Source: Antrodiella citrinella (lineage: Eukaryota; Basidiomycota; Agaricomycetes; Polyporales; Steccherinaceae). Taken from it: a DNA stretch of 18,272 bases. Each line of letters begins with the position of its first letter. Position 1 is the first letter of the stretch. A program made the position numbers and the translations under genes. The notes under the pieces are model-generated. The model saw only the letters and a list, made by a program, of their open reading frames with translations, ran no database searches and was not told the DNA's origin. Shown in pieces: positions 9,301 through 17,873 of the stretch. The stretch is taken from NCBI GenBank assembly GCA_004802725.1, contig SGPM01000447.1:1-18272 (forward strand), in the 5' to 3' direction.

Positions 9301-11219
9301 AACGGTACTTTCACTTTGGCGTCGTAGTTGCCTAGCCGGTTATTCAGGCTGAAAGCTTGTTTATGCCGAACAATCACCTCCTCTAGTCGTTGAATGTCTT
9401 TCTTGTCAATTTCCTTGTTGATATCAACCTCCTTCAATAAATCCTCTTCAGCGACTATCTCTACTTCCACTTCTGCTGTCTTCGGTCCTCCTTCCATGGG
9501 TGGTAGCGATGCGGGATCCTCTACAGGATCTTTCCCTCTCGCTGTCGTGAGCTCCTTTGCTTCACTTGTCGCGAACAAACCCTGTTGCGCGATACTCCGA
9601 ATGAAGGATGCATGATTGGACATAGCCTCTAGCTGTATCACAGTGTGATCGGTCGCTTTGTCTAACCGTTTCGTTGGATCGAAAGAATGTCCTAGAATAT
9701 CTCCTTTCCGGATCACCAGCGTGTACTTGCTCAGATTTGCAATATGTAGAATTGACGATGTTTTGCTGATGAGCGTGTCTGAGATGCCATATACGTCCTC
9801 CTCATTCTTTCGGTACTGAAATGACCTTTCGACAAGCAGGGATGTGTGATCTGCGAAATCCGCTTCTACAGCGATGGCTCTGGATGAGAAGGGAGACACC
9901 ATAGTAGTGGTTTTCGCTCTTACTGAGGTATCTCTCCTTCGTTTCGGTCGCATCACGGAACATTTCTTCATCTTTGCATGACGATGCGATTTAGAAGTGT
10001 TTTTCCATGTTACTTTGAATGCATGGCCCTCGTCATCCTTCATGTAATCCGAAGTTGAATTTTCAACCTCAATTCGCCGTCCTGAGTTTCCCAGTTCAAT
10101 CTCTGTTCTTCCTTCGTTACGAAGAATGGACAGAGAGTATTGATCCGCAAAGTCATTTCCAAGAATAAATGGAGCTGTCATTCCTTTCACGACGTAGGCT
10201 TCTACCGATAAAGTCGTTGGCCCCTCTTTTGGAAAGAAAGTGACGTCGATGTCAACAAATCCTGATATCTTGGTTCTTCCAGTGACTTGAATGAGATTAA
10301 TTCTTTGACCGGTTTTGACACGAGGTGAAACTGTCATTCCTTCTAAAGCCTTAGTAGAGATTAGTGTGATGTCCGATCCTGAGTCAACGATGATGTCGCT
10401 GAGCTCTGCTTCGTGTTTCCCAAGACTCCCTTTCGCTCTCGTTGCTTTGGACCCCAGGAATGAGCATCCTGGCGGTCGTTCCATGTACTTGGAAAGACGG
10501 ATTGGATGACCTTCAGATTTGTCGATCTCAGTGTCACCGAACCGCATGTATGCTATCAAGTCTCTTCGTAACTTCCTCTTACTGGTTGGTCTGTCATAAG
10601 GTGTTGATTTCTCCTTCGGTGTCTTATCATATCCAGTATTCCCGTTGCTTGCTAGATGAGCAAAAGCAACATTTCCCTTCAGGGCCATCGTCTCTGCTTT
10701 GAACGTTTGTACATTTAGTTCAGAAGTCTCAGGAGATTCGGTAATCTGAAGGGATGGCTCAAAATCCTGTTCCATCGTACCTTCTTCTTCTTGTACCATC
10801 TCCTCCTCGTCAGATTCCAATCCGAAGTAGATTTCGTCATACTCCTCTTGGTTCTTTACATCTTCGTCATTTGAAGCGACATGATTCACTCGTGCTTGTT
10901 GTTGTCCTTTCCTAGAGTACTTACACTCGTTGTCCCAGTGCTTTCCTGATCCGCAATGCCGACATGGTCGTACTTTCAACTCATCTGGAGTTTTCCTCAG
11001 TTTGGATACTGTAGAATCATCTTTCGGATAAGGAAATTTAGTCGTTGAGCGTAGATTAGTCCCTTCAGCTGCGTTCGTATTTGAACGGAATCGGGGCCTG
11101 AAGTTACTGAAGTTGCGTGTATTGCTTGGCGAGTTCGGATTATTAGCCACAGGAGCGTTCCTGTAGATCGAACGTTCCGATAAACTTACAAGTGTCTCCT
11201 CGTAGTATCGAATAGCCAT
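6375..11219 (-). CDS. pol: Pol polyprotein: zinc knuckle, protease, RT, RNase H, integrase
   Basis: A 1614-residue frame. Near its start, residues 86-99, is a nucleocapsid zinc knuckle CRHCGSGKHWDNEC (CX2CX4HX4C), so the end of Gag lies in this frame. The aspartic protease has IIVDSGSD (Asp279) and a later ILGNDF. Reverse transcriptase runs about 640-860, with RMPFGYHNGPSIFQ and the catalytic YIDD (797-800). RNase H follows (about 940-1075) with TDACDYG, EREVLALKE and TDHAAL. Integrase has the HX3H...CX2C zinc site (His1289, His1293, Cys1319, Cys1322) and the D,D-35-E triad Asp1352, Asp1412, Glu1448, all present. The catalytic residues I checked are intact. The frame is +1 relative to gag with 77 bp overlap, and it ends at a TGA just before the chromodomain. 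The annotated ATG at 11219 may not be a real start, because CA-like sequence is continuous across the frame change. Confidence 0.95.
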   Translation of the reverse strand: MAIRYYEETLVSLSERSIYRNAPVANNPNSPSNTRNFSNFRPRFRSNTNAAEGTNLRSTTKFPYPKDDSTVSKLRKTPDELKVRPCRHCGSGKHWDNECKYSRKGQQQARVNHVASNDEDVKNQEEYDEIYFGLESDEEEMVQEEEGTMEQDFEPSLQITESPETSELNVQTFKAETMALKGNVAFAHLASNGNTGYDKTPKEKSTPYDRPTSKRKLRRDLIAYMRFGDTEIDKSEGHPIRLSKYMERPPGCSFLGSKATRAKGSLGKHEAELSDIIVDSGSDITLISTKALEGMTVSPRVKTGQRINLIQVTGRTKISGFVDIDVTFFPKEGPTTLSVEAYVVKGMTAPFILGNDFADQYSLSILRNEGRTEIELGNSGRRIEVENSTSDYMKDDEGHAFKVTWKNTSKSHRHAKMKKCSVMRPKRRRDTSVRAKTTTMVSPFSSRAIAVEADFADHTSLLVERSFQYRKNEEDVYGISDTLISKTSSILHIANLSKYTLVIRKGDILGHSFDPTKRLDKATDHTVIQLEAMSNHASFIRSIAQQGLFATSEAKELTTARGKDPVEDPASLPPMEGGPKTAEVEVEIVAEEDLLKEVDINKEIDKKDIQRLEEVIVRHKQAFSLNNRLGNYDAKVKVPLKPNTQPISLAPFPMSPANREVIDKQMDTWLHQGVIEPSRSPWAAPVFIVYRNGKPRMVIDLRKLNERAIRDEFPIPRQDDILQTLQGSQWLSTLDALSGFTQLSIAEEDREKLAFRTHRGLHQFKRMPFGYHNGPSIFQRVMQGILAPFLWIFALVYIDDIVVFSKTFNEHIDHLKDVLGAIEQQGLTLSPKKCHFGYQSLLLLGQKVSRLGISTHKEKVDGIIALKEPRNVKELQTFLGMMVYFSAYVPFYAWIAAPLFKLLRKENKWVWEPVHQEAFDLCKEVLTNAPVRAYAMADRPYRLYTDACDYGLAGILQQVQPIRIHDLRGTKVYDRLKKAYDSNQDVPRLVTAITGEDDPIVEEQKWADTFEDTTVFMERVIGYWSRILKAAERNYSPTEREVLALKEALIKFQVYIEGVPLTAITDHAALTWSKTFQNVNRRLLTWGTVFSAYPYLKIIHRAGRVHSNVDPISRLRRRVPYQDSPGEDPSPSLTLREEVDDPLRSMYDELSPKFEQRLLKVATRYTRTLEEEESEVESAILLEEFQTESGIQVRNYATSRSFSLMVDISSEELEKWKNRYVKDKVFGHIIHLLKTSEGIVVPEYSRYFLREDGLLFFEDSNGNNRLCVPDASRLNLVKEVHDNITEGAHAGYHRTYNKIATHYYWQRMSRDIKGYVSSCDICQKAKPRRHPGTGLLVPIPIPQQPFEVISMDFIPELPDSNGYDNILVIVDKLTKYGIFIPCKTTITEQETAMLLVQHVFNEYGLPRQIISDRDVRWRGEFWKEVCHLMDIKRSLTTAYHPQADGQTEILNQGLEITLRAYVGPERNDWKEKVGSIQLAYNSMPHTATGFSPAYLLRGYNPRTTSTFLHPGYSIDRSDSSKEDSSHPRAQELVEGFKAIRQEAQDALLLSQQFQQQNYNKGRLIHEFKEGDQVVLNVHSLGLLRSEKGRGQKFQMKYDGPFEIIRKLSPVTYQL

Positions 11220-13578
11220 CTTGTAGGTCGACTACAGTGTGGTAGAGCTGTGGAGTCAAGATTGTGTTCCACATTACAGGTGCGCCATCTAGAATCTCAG
11301 AAATTAGTTCGGTCTCCGTATAATCGTATACGAGTTCAAGTAACTCTAGTTTGCGAATATAATATTCGGACGGACTTTCCCTGCGATTCTCGTCATCTCT
11401 GTATCTTGCTTTATTCGTCTTGGTCTTTAACCTGTCAAGCCAGTGTCGGTTCATCCAGTGGCTAGCCATAGCGTTCCTTAATGTTAGCCAATTCTTCTGA
11501 ATGTCTTCTCTATGAAGTTCCGGTAGGGAGAAGAACCAATCTTCTGCTGATCCTTTAAATCGCATGGGTACAACTTGTCCAAGTTGTTTGTATATGATAC
11601 GTGACCGTTTTGCGATTTGATTAACTTTAAGGATCCAGCGAGTCAGGGTATCCGTATTTCCGTCCCACTGAGGAATAATCTCTGGTTTCAACTTCATATC
11701 AAACTTGGCAATGTCAGTATGCGATAGCTCACTGCTTTGATTCGAAGGAGCTCGTCTTCCTGGCACCAGATCAGGCGGTCCTCCTGGTCCTCCTGGTCCT
11801 CCTGGCCCTCCTGGTCCTCCTGGCCTTCCTGGTCCTCCTGGTCGACCTGGTCCTCTTGGTATTCCTGGTTGACCTTGTCTTCCTGGTCCATTTGGACCTC
11901 CCGGACCGTTTGGATCGGGGTAACCTCCGTTTCCTCCTCTTCCTGGCGGTGGCGCTCTTGGAGTTCCTTGAGGTTGATACGGAGTACGATTCAGTGGTGG
12001 TCCTCGGGGAATACGTCCACGACCATGGTATTCTTCCTCGTCTGATGAATCATCGCCATTAGGAGGTCCTTGTCCTCCGGCCGCTGTTCTGGCAGGAGTA
12101 CGTACGGCTCCTAAAAGTTCCGTTAACCTTCGTCCTGTCCTTCTAGTTCCAAGAGGGTTCCGTACTTCAGGCTCTTGAGCTAGGCTATCGATATAGGCTT
12201 GTTCTCGTTCAGTGAGCTCGTGTTCCGGTTGCATTCCTTCGTGAACTGAAGAGAGGGAAGGAATTCTGGTCATATGAAGGTCTTCCTCGACAGGTTCTTC
12301 CTCTTGTCGTGTAAAGATAGGTGAATCGGCTTGTCTCGACCCTGTAGCAGAGTCTCGTTTTGTAGAGGATCCCCTAGACAATCGGGTATTCACTATTAGC
12401 TCCTCATCATTCATATAGGATAATGACTGAGCGTATCGTTCCTCCTCTTGAACGGTAGACATGTGCGGAGGTCTATCTCGAGTATTACGTCTGTTCGTTA
12501 CAATGTTCCTTGGAGTAGACGTAGTGACACCGGTGAACGTTAGTGCAACCGGATTAGTTGGTCGATTCCATGAAACGTTATCAGTAGATCCGTAAGAACT
12601 GGCGTGTTGGCTATTTACGAAGTCCTGACATCTCAAAAGATACAGTAGAGTAAATTCTACATCGAAACGATAGCATGTTCCAAGAATCTCGAAGTCGTTC
12701 AAGGAGTAAACCTTGTGTTCCGTATATCCTCTTCGATCGAAACGAGGAAAGGGAATCTGTCCTAATCTTTTCGACAGGATGATTGCTGTCTTTGACGAGA
12801 ACAGAGTGTTGATTTTCTTGTTCAACTGTCGGTAGGATGTTAAATCAGGACAAGTTCCTACGAGATTGTTACCCTCGACTTCTCCCCATACGCTTGTGTA
12901 TGTGAGGAAACGATCCAATTCCTCTAAGATATCTTTCACTAAGAGTTTCTCTTTCCTTGAGAACTTCATATCTCCTATCCTCTCGTCGTGAGGCATGTCC
13001 CTTTCGAGATATGTATATCCTAACTCATATGATCGGTTGATTCTCGTGTAAAGTTCCTCTAGGGAATAGATGCCGTCAAACGGAATATCTTGATCCGGTA
13101 CGAGAAGATACGTTCCTGGAAGTTTCAAGAGAATATCGGTGTTGTAGACACGAAGTCCTTCCGTCTGTACTATGAGTCCTCCTCCTGATGGTCCGTACAT
13201 TTGATCGGTGGGTATCAATCGCGGATTAACAGAATTATCATCAGGAATCGGGCCCTCTCTCGCACGTAGTCGTTGCGGTCGCTGAGATAGAGGAGTCTCA
13301 AAAAAGGGACGGTATCCTCCATCTCTCGTGTTCATAGGAGTGGATGGAAGCATAGGAGACCTTACTCCTAGGGGAAGTCTTGTGTTTGCTCGTCCTGATT
13401 GTACTGAAGGAGGCGAACTCGGTGGTAGTTCGATATCCTCAGGTCTAGGGATATATGTCCTGGACCCGAACGGCCTTGGAGATGCAAGAGATTGCTCTCT
13501 CGACCTAATCCGTAATGGGTCAGGATTTGTTTCGATGACTTCTTCAACGTCAGAAGGGTCTTGTATTGGTAAAGTCAT
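11143..13578 (-). CDS. gag: Gag: large capsid protein with collagen-like tract
   Basis: The first in-frame ATG is at 13578; the open frame extends further upstream to 13662 but without an ATG. From 13578 it encodes 811 residues. About residues 615-780 form a Ty3/Gypsy capsid domain ([52 protein letters not shown]). Ahead of it is a Gly/Pro tract (about 547-609) resembling collagen, an acidic stretch, and a conserved-looking globular region (about 132-322) that I do not recognise. This is much longer than the usual gypsy Gag of 300-500 residues. The zinc knuckle is not in this frame but in the overlapping pol frame, so Gag ends prematurely with about 25 non-CA residues unless ribosomes shift +1. 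Confidence 0.88.
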   Translation of the reverse strand: MTLPIQDPSDVEEVIETNPDPLRIRSREQSLASPRPFGSRTYIPRPEDIELPPSSPPSVQSGRANTRLPLGVRSPMLPSTPMNTRDGGYRPFFETPLSQRPQRLRAREGPIPDDNSVNPRLIPTDQMYGPSGGGLIVQTEGLRVYNTDILLKLPGTYLLVPDQDIPFDGIYSLEELYTRINRSYELGYTYLERDMPHDERIGDMKFSRKEKLLVKDILEELDRFLTYTSVWGEVEGNNLVGTCPDLTSYRQLNKKINTLFSSKTAIILSKRLGQIPFPRFDRRGYTEHKVYSLNDFEILGTCYRFDVEFTLLYLLRCQDFVNSQHASSYGSTDNVSWNRPTNPVALTFTGVTTSTPRNIVTNRRNTRDRPPHMSTVQEEERYAQSLSYMNDEELIVNTRLSRGSSTKRDSATGSRQADSPIFTRQEEEPVEEDLHMTRIPSLSSVHEGMQPEHELTEREQAYIDSLAQEPEVRNPLGTRRTGRRLTELLGAVRTPARTAAGGQGPPNGDDSSDEEEYHGRGRIPRGPPLNRTPYQPQGTPRAPPPGRGGNGGYPDPNGPGGPNGPGRQGQPGIPRGPGRPGGPGRPGGPGGPGGPGGPGGPPDLVPGRRAPSNQSSELSHTDIAKFDMKLKPEIIPQWDGNTDTLTRWILKVNQIAKRSRIIYKQLGQVVPMRFKGSAEDWFFSLPELHREDIQKNWLTLRNAMASHWMNRHWLDRLKTKTNKARYRDDENRRESPSEYYIRKLELLELVYDYTETELISEILDGAPVMWNTILTPQLYHTVVDLQDGYSILRGDTCKFIGTFDLQERSCG
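11146..11231 (-). other. gag-pol frame change window (+1)
   Basis: The pol frame is opened after a TAG at 11234-11232, and gag stops with TAA at 11145-11143. Any frame change must therefore occur in these 86 bases. Capsid-like sequence in gag (VVDLQ) continues sensibly as [10 protein letters not shown] in pol, placing the natural join close to 11219, just after CTACAAG. I see no textbook Ty1 or Ty3 slippery site. It is either a programmed +1 shift or a one-base indel in this copy. Confidence 0.6.
11775..11850 (-). repeat. Gly-Pro coding microsatellite in gag
   Basis: The plus strand shows repeated GGTCCTCCT and CCTCCTGGC units. On the minus strand these encode GPGGPGG-type repeats in Gag just before the capsid domain. 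The codon-level repetition suggests expansion by slippage, so the length probably varies between copies. Confidence 0.75.
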
Positions 13579-13990
13579 TCTAACGAATAGATTGTGCTGA
13601 CTGTGGTAGGCAATCGGAATATCTGATAGGGAACTAGTTGGAGTTCCCAGTGTGTCCACCAATGTTGGGGACCACCGTCGTGGCTGTAGTTGAAGTATTG
13701 TTTAAGTAGTGTAGGCGGCCAGTCGTAGCTAAATGAAGAATGCGGTTCAAGTAAGTAAATGCGGTTCTTCTCCTTAATCCTCAGATCCGATTCTATCTTA
13801 CTGTTTCTTATATGCGTGAGCGTGATACTAGAGCTAATCAATAGTACTACGCGTTCGATATACAGACTTGCGTCGATGCACTCGATGTTCAGGAATAGCG
13901 CAAAGCGTATTCCGTGAACGGTTCACACAGAAGAAATGTTCAGTCAGGGTAAGATTTGGGGTAAAGAAGTGATTCTCCATTCTCAGTGTA
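13579..13990 (-). other. Leader of element 1 between 5' LTR and gag
   Basis: This 412 bp untranslated stretch follows the 5' LTR on the minus strand. The bases right after the LTR read TACACTGAGAATGGAGAATC. No standard TGG-initial tRNA primer site lies directly at the LTR edge. A TGGAGAATCA begins about 11 bp in, but I cannot match it to a particular tRNA, and I found no self-priming match to the LTR. Packaging signals would be expected here but are not identifiable by eye. Confidence 0.55.
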
Positions 13991-14294
13991 TGATGAATAG
14001 TTTAAATACATATATGAGCTAACTATTCTAGCGACTCCTAGTAACTACTGCAAGGTTCTATAGTAATCCGGAAGGTATTTGGAACGTCCTNGAAGGTTCG
14101 TCATAGATTCTGATGCAATAGTAATAGTGATGAGTCATAAACGGAGCGCATCAATCGTCGGTCGAGTCTGATCGGGTAATACCGAGCCTCTTCTCGTGCT
14201 AGTCAAATCCGGTACATAGTATGTAATCCTGTCAATAGAGTATTAGTCGTAGTGGCAGAAGAGCGGATCAAGACACGTCTAGGTATCCATAACA
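13991..14294 (-). repeat. Middle LTR shared by elements 1 and 2, 304 bp
   Basis: This LTR is the 5' LTR of element 1 and at the same time the 3' LTR of element 2: on its right the polypurine tract and gene A of element 2 follow with no host DNA or target-site duplication between. The half next to element 1 (13991-14108) matches the left LTR at all called bases. The half next to element 2 (14109-14294) has a diverged core and scattered differences. One ambiguous base is at 14091. It could promote gag-pol 1 leftward and gene A of element 2 rightward. Confidence 0.83.
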
Positions 14295-14311
14295 TAGCCC
14301 CCCCTGTCTCG
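14295..14311 (-). other. Polypurine tract of element 2
   Basis: It has the same purine-rich run, with seven G residues on the minus strand and directly abutting the LTR start, as at 2399-2415. Identity of this noncoding tract between two otherwise diverged copies fits a required priming site. Confidence 0.68.
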
Positions 14312-14335
14312 ATTTGCTCTTTCTTCCTAATCTCT

Positions 14336-16391
14336 ATGTCCCAGGTTCCTCTCGTTCCTCCTTTTGAACGTCCGTCTTCCCCTTCTGAAATCGACTATCT
14401 TCCGACTGTTTTTCCGCCCTTCGTTCTTCCTGATTTTTCAAGTCGTGTAATGTCTCAGACGCATCTGGAAGCGTTGAATGACAAGGTCGCTGAGTGGTTT
14501 GTTGACCCTTCGTTAACTTGGGCCGATAGGACGAAACGTCTTAACCACTGCCTAGTGCGTACCAGATCTCGTTCCGTATGACTTTATACTGACCGTCGTA
14601 TCTGCTTACTAGCAACTGGAGGGTGATATGATCTTCCGCGTGCCTTTGGAATCACTCGGGCACGCCCTAAGGAATGCGCGATATTGGTACGAGGAATATG
14701 GATCTGACAGATGTGCAAACAACCTCGAGACGGTTTTCTCGAGTCGACCGGAGTGGTTTAATACTGATAACCGCGTCCGTAACCTTGCCGTCAGAGCCAA
14801 CCATTTGATCTCTATTGGTCGAATTCTTCCTGCCTCCGGTTCCTTTCCAAAGTCGTCGACTCGTTTGGAGATGCAGTCCAGTACTTCTCTCTTCTTCCCG
14901 GATTTCGAGGACGAAGGCCCCCTTCCTTTCATAGGGGACAAGGATGTGAAGGATGAGGTAGTGTCGAGGGAAGGAACCCATGCTCTCGTCAGAGATATTG
15001 TGGGTGGTTCAGCTGTTGAGAACTCAGGGTTTAACGTGGATGCGCTATTCTTGGCTGATCGTATGTTCTCTTCTAACCTCTTGTTCTTCATTATTCCTGA
15101 TCCGTTCTTTAGAGATGCATAGGAGCCCTCGAGTCTATCGTGCACACCAATTATCCGTTCGTAACTCTCCGGCAGCACTCGTTATTCCTCCTTCACCGGT
15201 AGACATTCTTGTCGTCCCTATTCCTGCAGTCCGTCCTCGTCTCATTCTCCGTCCTCCTGCTGAACCTCCAGTAGCGGGTCCGTCCCGTCTTATGATTCGA
15301 TTGCCTAGACGTTCTCCGTCTCAGACTAATGCCATGGTATGTCTGTCCTTTTGAATATGCAGACGTCTGCGTCCTAACTGTATTCCTTTTCTGTAGTGGC
15401 CTAAGGAGCTGTTCGGTGAATCGCGCTGTCAGTCTTGCGTGAAGACAAACGCACAGTGCATGCAGGAATGGGTCGGAACAGGTTGTTTGCGTTGCAGTCG
15501 GAATAAAGGATCTTGTAGCTTGAATCAATACAGCCGTGGATTCAAATGGCGGTCTTTACGGGCTCAACAGGAGAACGAGGATCCAAAAGGTAAGTTCGTT
15601 ATCATCCTCGTGTATATTCTTGTTGTCCTTACCACCTTGTTGTGGTAACAGGTTTAGTGGATCAGTCTCCCTCAGTCCATTCCTCCGAGAATGTAGATGA
15701 AGACATGGATGTCGATCTCGCGTCCCCTATGACGGAGAGTCATCCTCCTGTGCTTCATCAAGCCGGTCTCCCTCCTAATCCGCCGCCTATGGATATTAGT
15801 CCTTCCCCAGAGATTTCTCAACCTCCAGCAGCGGTCCGTTCTCCGTCGCCGGTCTTGGCTCATTTACGCTCCCTTCAGCGAGCGTCAGCCTCCCCCATTC
15901 CTGTAGCGGAGGATCCATCGGATATTTCGTTCCACATGACGACACCTTCTCAAAATTCAGCAGACCGTTCGTTGTCCTTCTCCGGATATCCGCTCTTGCG
16001 TCGTTCTCCCATCAGGGAGCAGACTCCTATGGCGGAGCCACATGAATCCTTAGGTCTTTCTGTCACATCATCCTTTATCCAACCTGTTCCTTCAACTTTT
16101 TCGTTTTTCCGAGCTTCCACTGTCGGTCCTCCTTCCTCTTGTGTGTCTTATGCTTCTCTTCCTCCGTCTCCGTCCCTGGGCCCTTCCATACCTAGTCCGT
16201 CCGACCTTCGCGTCTTCAAGGAAGGCATATTAGAGAAGATTGCTTCGATCAAGACGGAGATCGGGAGTCTTAAGGAAGACGTAGTAGAGAGTCGTAGGGC
16301 TCAACGAGAGAGAGAGGATGCGCAAGAGAAAAGGATTGGTGATTTGGAGAATCTTGTGTCTTCGCTCGAAGTTTCTTTGCGTGGTGATTAA
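14336..16391 (+). CDS. Accessory gene A of element 2: Zn2Cys6-like, coiled-coil protein, 5 exons
   Basis: Predicted exons are 14336-14554, 14613-15060, 15113-15336, 15397-15589 and 15652-16391, giving 607 codons plus TAA. All four introns (52-62 bp) have GT...AG ends. Intron 1 has TACTGAC and intron 3 has CTAAC as branch-like sites. Intron positions and phases equal those of the element 1 copy. The cysteine cluster CX2CX6CX8CX2CX6C lies at about residues 308-337 with every cysteine kept, and the C-terminal coiled coil at about 548-607. Best conserved blocks are THLEALND, WFVDPS.TWADRTKRLNHCL, ESLGHALRN.RYWYE and PEWFNTDNRVRNLAV. The frame is open back into the LTR (to 14252), but the ATG at 14336 gives exon 1 the same length as in element 1. 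Function is unknown; a regulator is inferred from the cluster. Confidence 0.8.
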
Positions 16392-16847
16392 TCGACTTCT
16401 TGTTTTTTGTGGAATGTATCGTGTCGTGTTTTTTCTTACTTCTCGTATTGTTTCTTTTCTTGTCAAAGGATGTGTGTAATATTCGGATGTCGTACTATCG
16501 TTTTAGAATATAGACGGTCGGAATATAGTTGGATATGAATGAAATGGTTTCTTTTTGAAAGAATAGTCCGAGTGAAGATATCACAAAAGTTCNAGAGTCA
16601 AGATAATAAATGTGGGTGTCGTGAAAGTCGTATCAGTTGTAGTAATGCNTGAATGAGTCGTGGTTTTCGTGAACATCAGGGAAGACGGATGATGATGACG
16701 TGAGTGGGAACATAGATGAAGGAGGATACATATAGCATGAGTGGATATGTGAGCGGCATGGATGGAGAAATAAGAAGATTGNGAAATGGAACCTGAAGCA
16801 AAGGCGGTAGATTTGTTTTCTTTTTAAAGGTGAGCCACAGATACGAC
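16392..16847. other. Convergent intergenic region between genes A and B (element 2)
   Basis: About 456 bp lie between the two stop codons. It is T-rich at the left end and contains three ambiguous bases (16593, 16649, 16782). Only short islands match the element 1 equivalent, for example CGGAATATAGTTGGATAT near 16518. No coding signal is seen. It should contain both 3' ends. Confidence 0.6.
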
Positions 16848-17678
16848 TTACTCGGCGATGCCAACTGATTCTGTCATAATGAAATCCTCGTTCCTAGCTT
16901 CTTCAATCCTCCCTTCACTCCTATCACCCCCTCCAAACAGAGCGAGGAGAGCGTTGTCGACAGAAGGTAGGTAAAGGTTGGATTGCTCGGGGTGGTACAG
17001 CTCGTCAGCGGGAATCGGGCCTCCTGCGAAGGGAACAATGTCACGGTTGATGTTTGAGTAATCCGGTTCTTCGTGCCAGCAAATTGCACGGTAGAATTCG
17101 ATGAGGCNATTGTTGCGTGGGGATGGTGGGAGGACGGCGAGTTCGCGAAAATGAACGGTGATTGCCTCGAGCCAAGCTGCTCCTTGACGTCCTGCGTGTT
17201 GACACATCATCGCAGCTCGGATGGCGTCCTCAACGGTATGAAAGGGAATGCGAAGATAGTTGACTCCGGGGGTGATAGGGGAGTCTGGGTCGAACACGGC
17301 AGGAGGTGAAGGTACCCCCAACTCGATGCACCGCTGCTTGAGCAGATCATCAACCGTGACCTGATGAGTAGTAGTGGTGAGTCGAGTTTCAGAATACGCT
17401 CGGATTATCATACGCACTTGGCTGCGTAACAAGTTCAAAGCGAACCAAAGTGCGTCCGCGAAATGATCGCTCAACTTCCCTTGATAGACTTCGTTGCCAC
17501 TTCGAACGACCGCGTTCCGTGGTATACCTGCTCGAAATAGATTCCCTGTGAACCATTCGGCGGCGCCTCCGAACGCTGTGATGGTGGTGTCTGCTTCGAT
17601 GCGAGAGAAGTCGGTGTTGTAGCGAGCGACCTCTTGAGCGGTGCGGACGAAAGGGACTAGTTGGTTGGAATTGGTCAT
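16848..17678 (-). CDS. Accessory gene B of element 2: 257-residue protein of unknown function, 2 exons
   Basis: Exon 1 is 17678-17418 and exon 2 is 17360-16848, separated by a 57 bp intron (17417-17361; GTGCGT...CATCAG) at the same codon boundary as in element 1. Exon lengths equal those of element 1 exactly. In this copy the intron is a multiple of three without a stop, so an unspliced message would give a protein 19 residues longer. An upstream in-frame extension to 17867 exists but crosses the TATA block and is frame-shifted in element 1, so I start at 17678, where both copies align (M.N..QLVPFVR). One codon contains an ambiguous base (17109). No known domain, membrane segment or signal peptide is recognised. 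Confidence 0.78.
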   Translation of the reverse strand: MTNSNQLVPFVRTAQEVARYNTDFSRIEADTTITAFGGAAEWFTGNLFRAGIPRNAVVRSGNEVYQGKLSDHFADALWFALNLLRSQVRMIIRAYSETRLTTTTHQVTVDDLLKQRCIELGVPSPPAVFDPDSPITPGVNYLRIPFHTVEDAIRAAMMCQHAGRQGAAWLEAITVHFRELAVLPPSPRNNXLIEFYRAICWHEEPDYSNINRDIVPFAGGPIPADELYHPEQSNLYLPSVDNALLALFGGGDRSEGRIEEARNEDFIMTESVGIAE

Positions 17679-17787
17679 GATGAAAACAGAATAGTCGTGG
17701 AGAGTAAAAGCGACGAGAGCTGGTGCGGATTTGGGATTGGTTGGGTGGGTTAAATCAGGGATGTCTGTAATCCGGAGTGGATCCGCA

Positions 17788-17797
17788 TAATATATAG
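17788..17797 (-). promoter_or_regulatory. TATA-like promoter for gene B (element 2)
   Basis: CTATATATTA on the minus strand lies 110 bp before the ATG, the same distance as in element 1. It sits in the nearly invariant block 17767-17855, which also carries GTAATCCGGA and, at its far end, a GTAAGT. Confidence 0.6.
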
Positions 17798-17873
17798 TGT
17801 TTGTAGGTTGTAGGTCCATATGAATCCATTCGCATAGATAACTTACGTTCTTATCTTTCTTGTTCAAGTCGTG

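Larger units (their letters stand above)
2092..14294 (-). mobile_element. Element 1: giant Ty3/Gypsy chromovirus with two accessory genes
   Basis: The element spans about 12.2 kb between a left LTR (2092-2398) and a right LTR (13991-14294). On the minus strand the order is LTR, leader, gag, protease-RT-RNase H-integrase, chromodomain, accessory gene B, then accessory gene A in the opposite direction, polypurine tract, LTR. The domain order protease-RT-RNase H-integrase and the C-terminal chromodomain place it in Metaviridae, chromovirus branch. Typical fungal chromoviruses are about 5-8 kb, so the extra length comes from the large gag and the accessory block of about 3.6 kb between pol and the 3' LTR. 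The same arrangement recurs in element 2, showing that the accessory block belongs to the element. Lesions in this copy are an in-frame TGA between integrase and chromodomain and a gag/pol +1 offset. Confidence 0.88.

Noticed and set aside
11740..12045. Plus-strand frame rich in Trp and Ser opposite the gag Gly-Pro tract
   Set aside because: It is the complement of the collagen-like microsatellite and has no independent coding signal.
13579..13841. Open frames upstream of the gag ATG, including one of 88 codons
   Set aside because: The gag-frame part to 13662 has no ATG, and the 88-codon frame ends inside gag without recognisable features. This is leader sequence.
13960..13990. tRNA primer-binding site directly after the 5' LTR
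   Set aside because: No TGG at the LTR edge and no match I can tie to a known tRNA 3' end; no LTR self-complement was found either.
17679..17867. Open 63-codon extension upstream of gene B in element 2
   Set aside because: It crosses the TATA block and is not kept in frame in element 1, where the aligned sequence reads differently. The conserved start is 17678.
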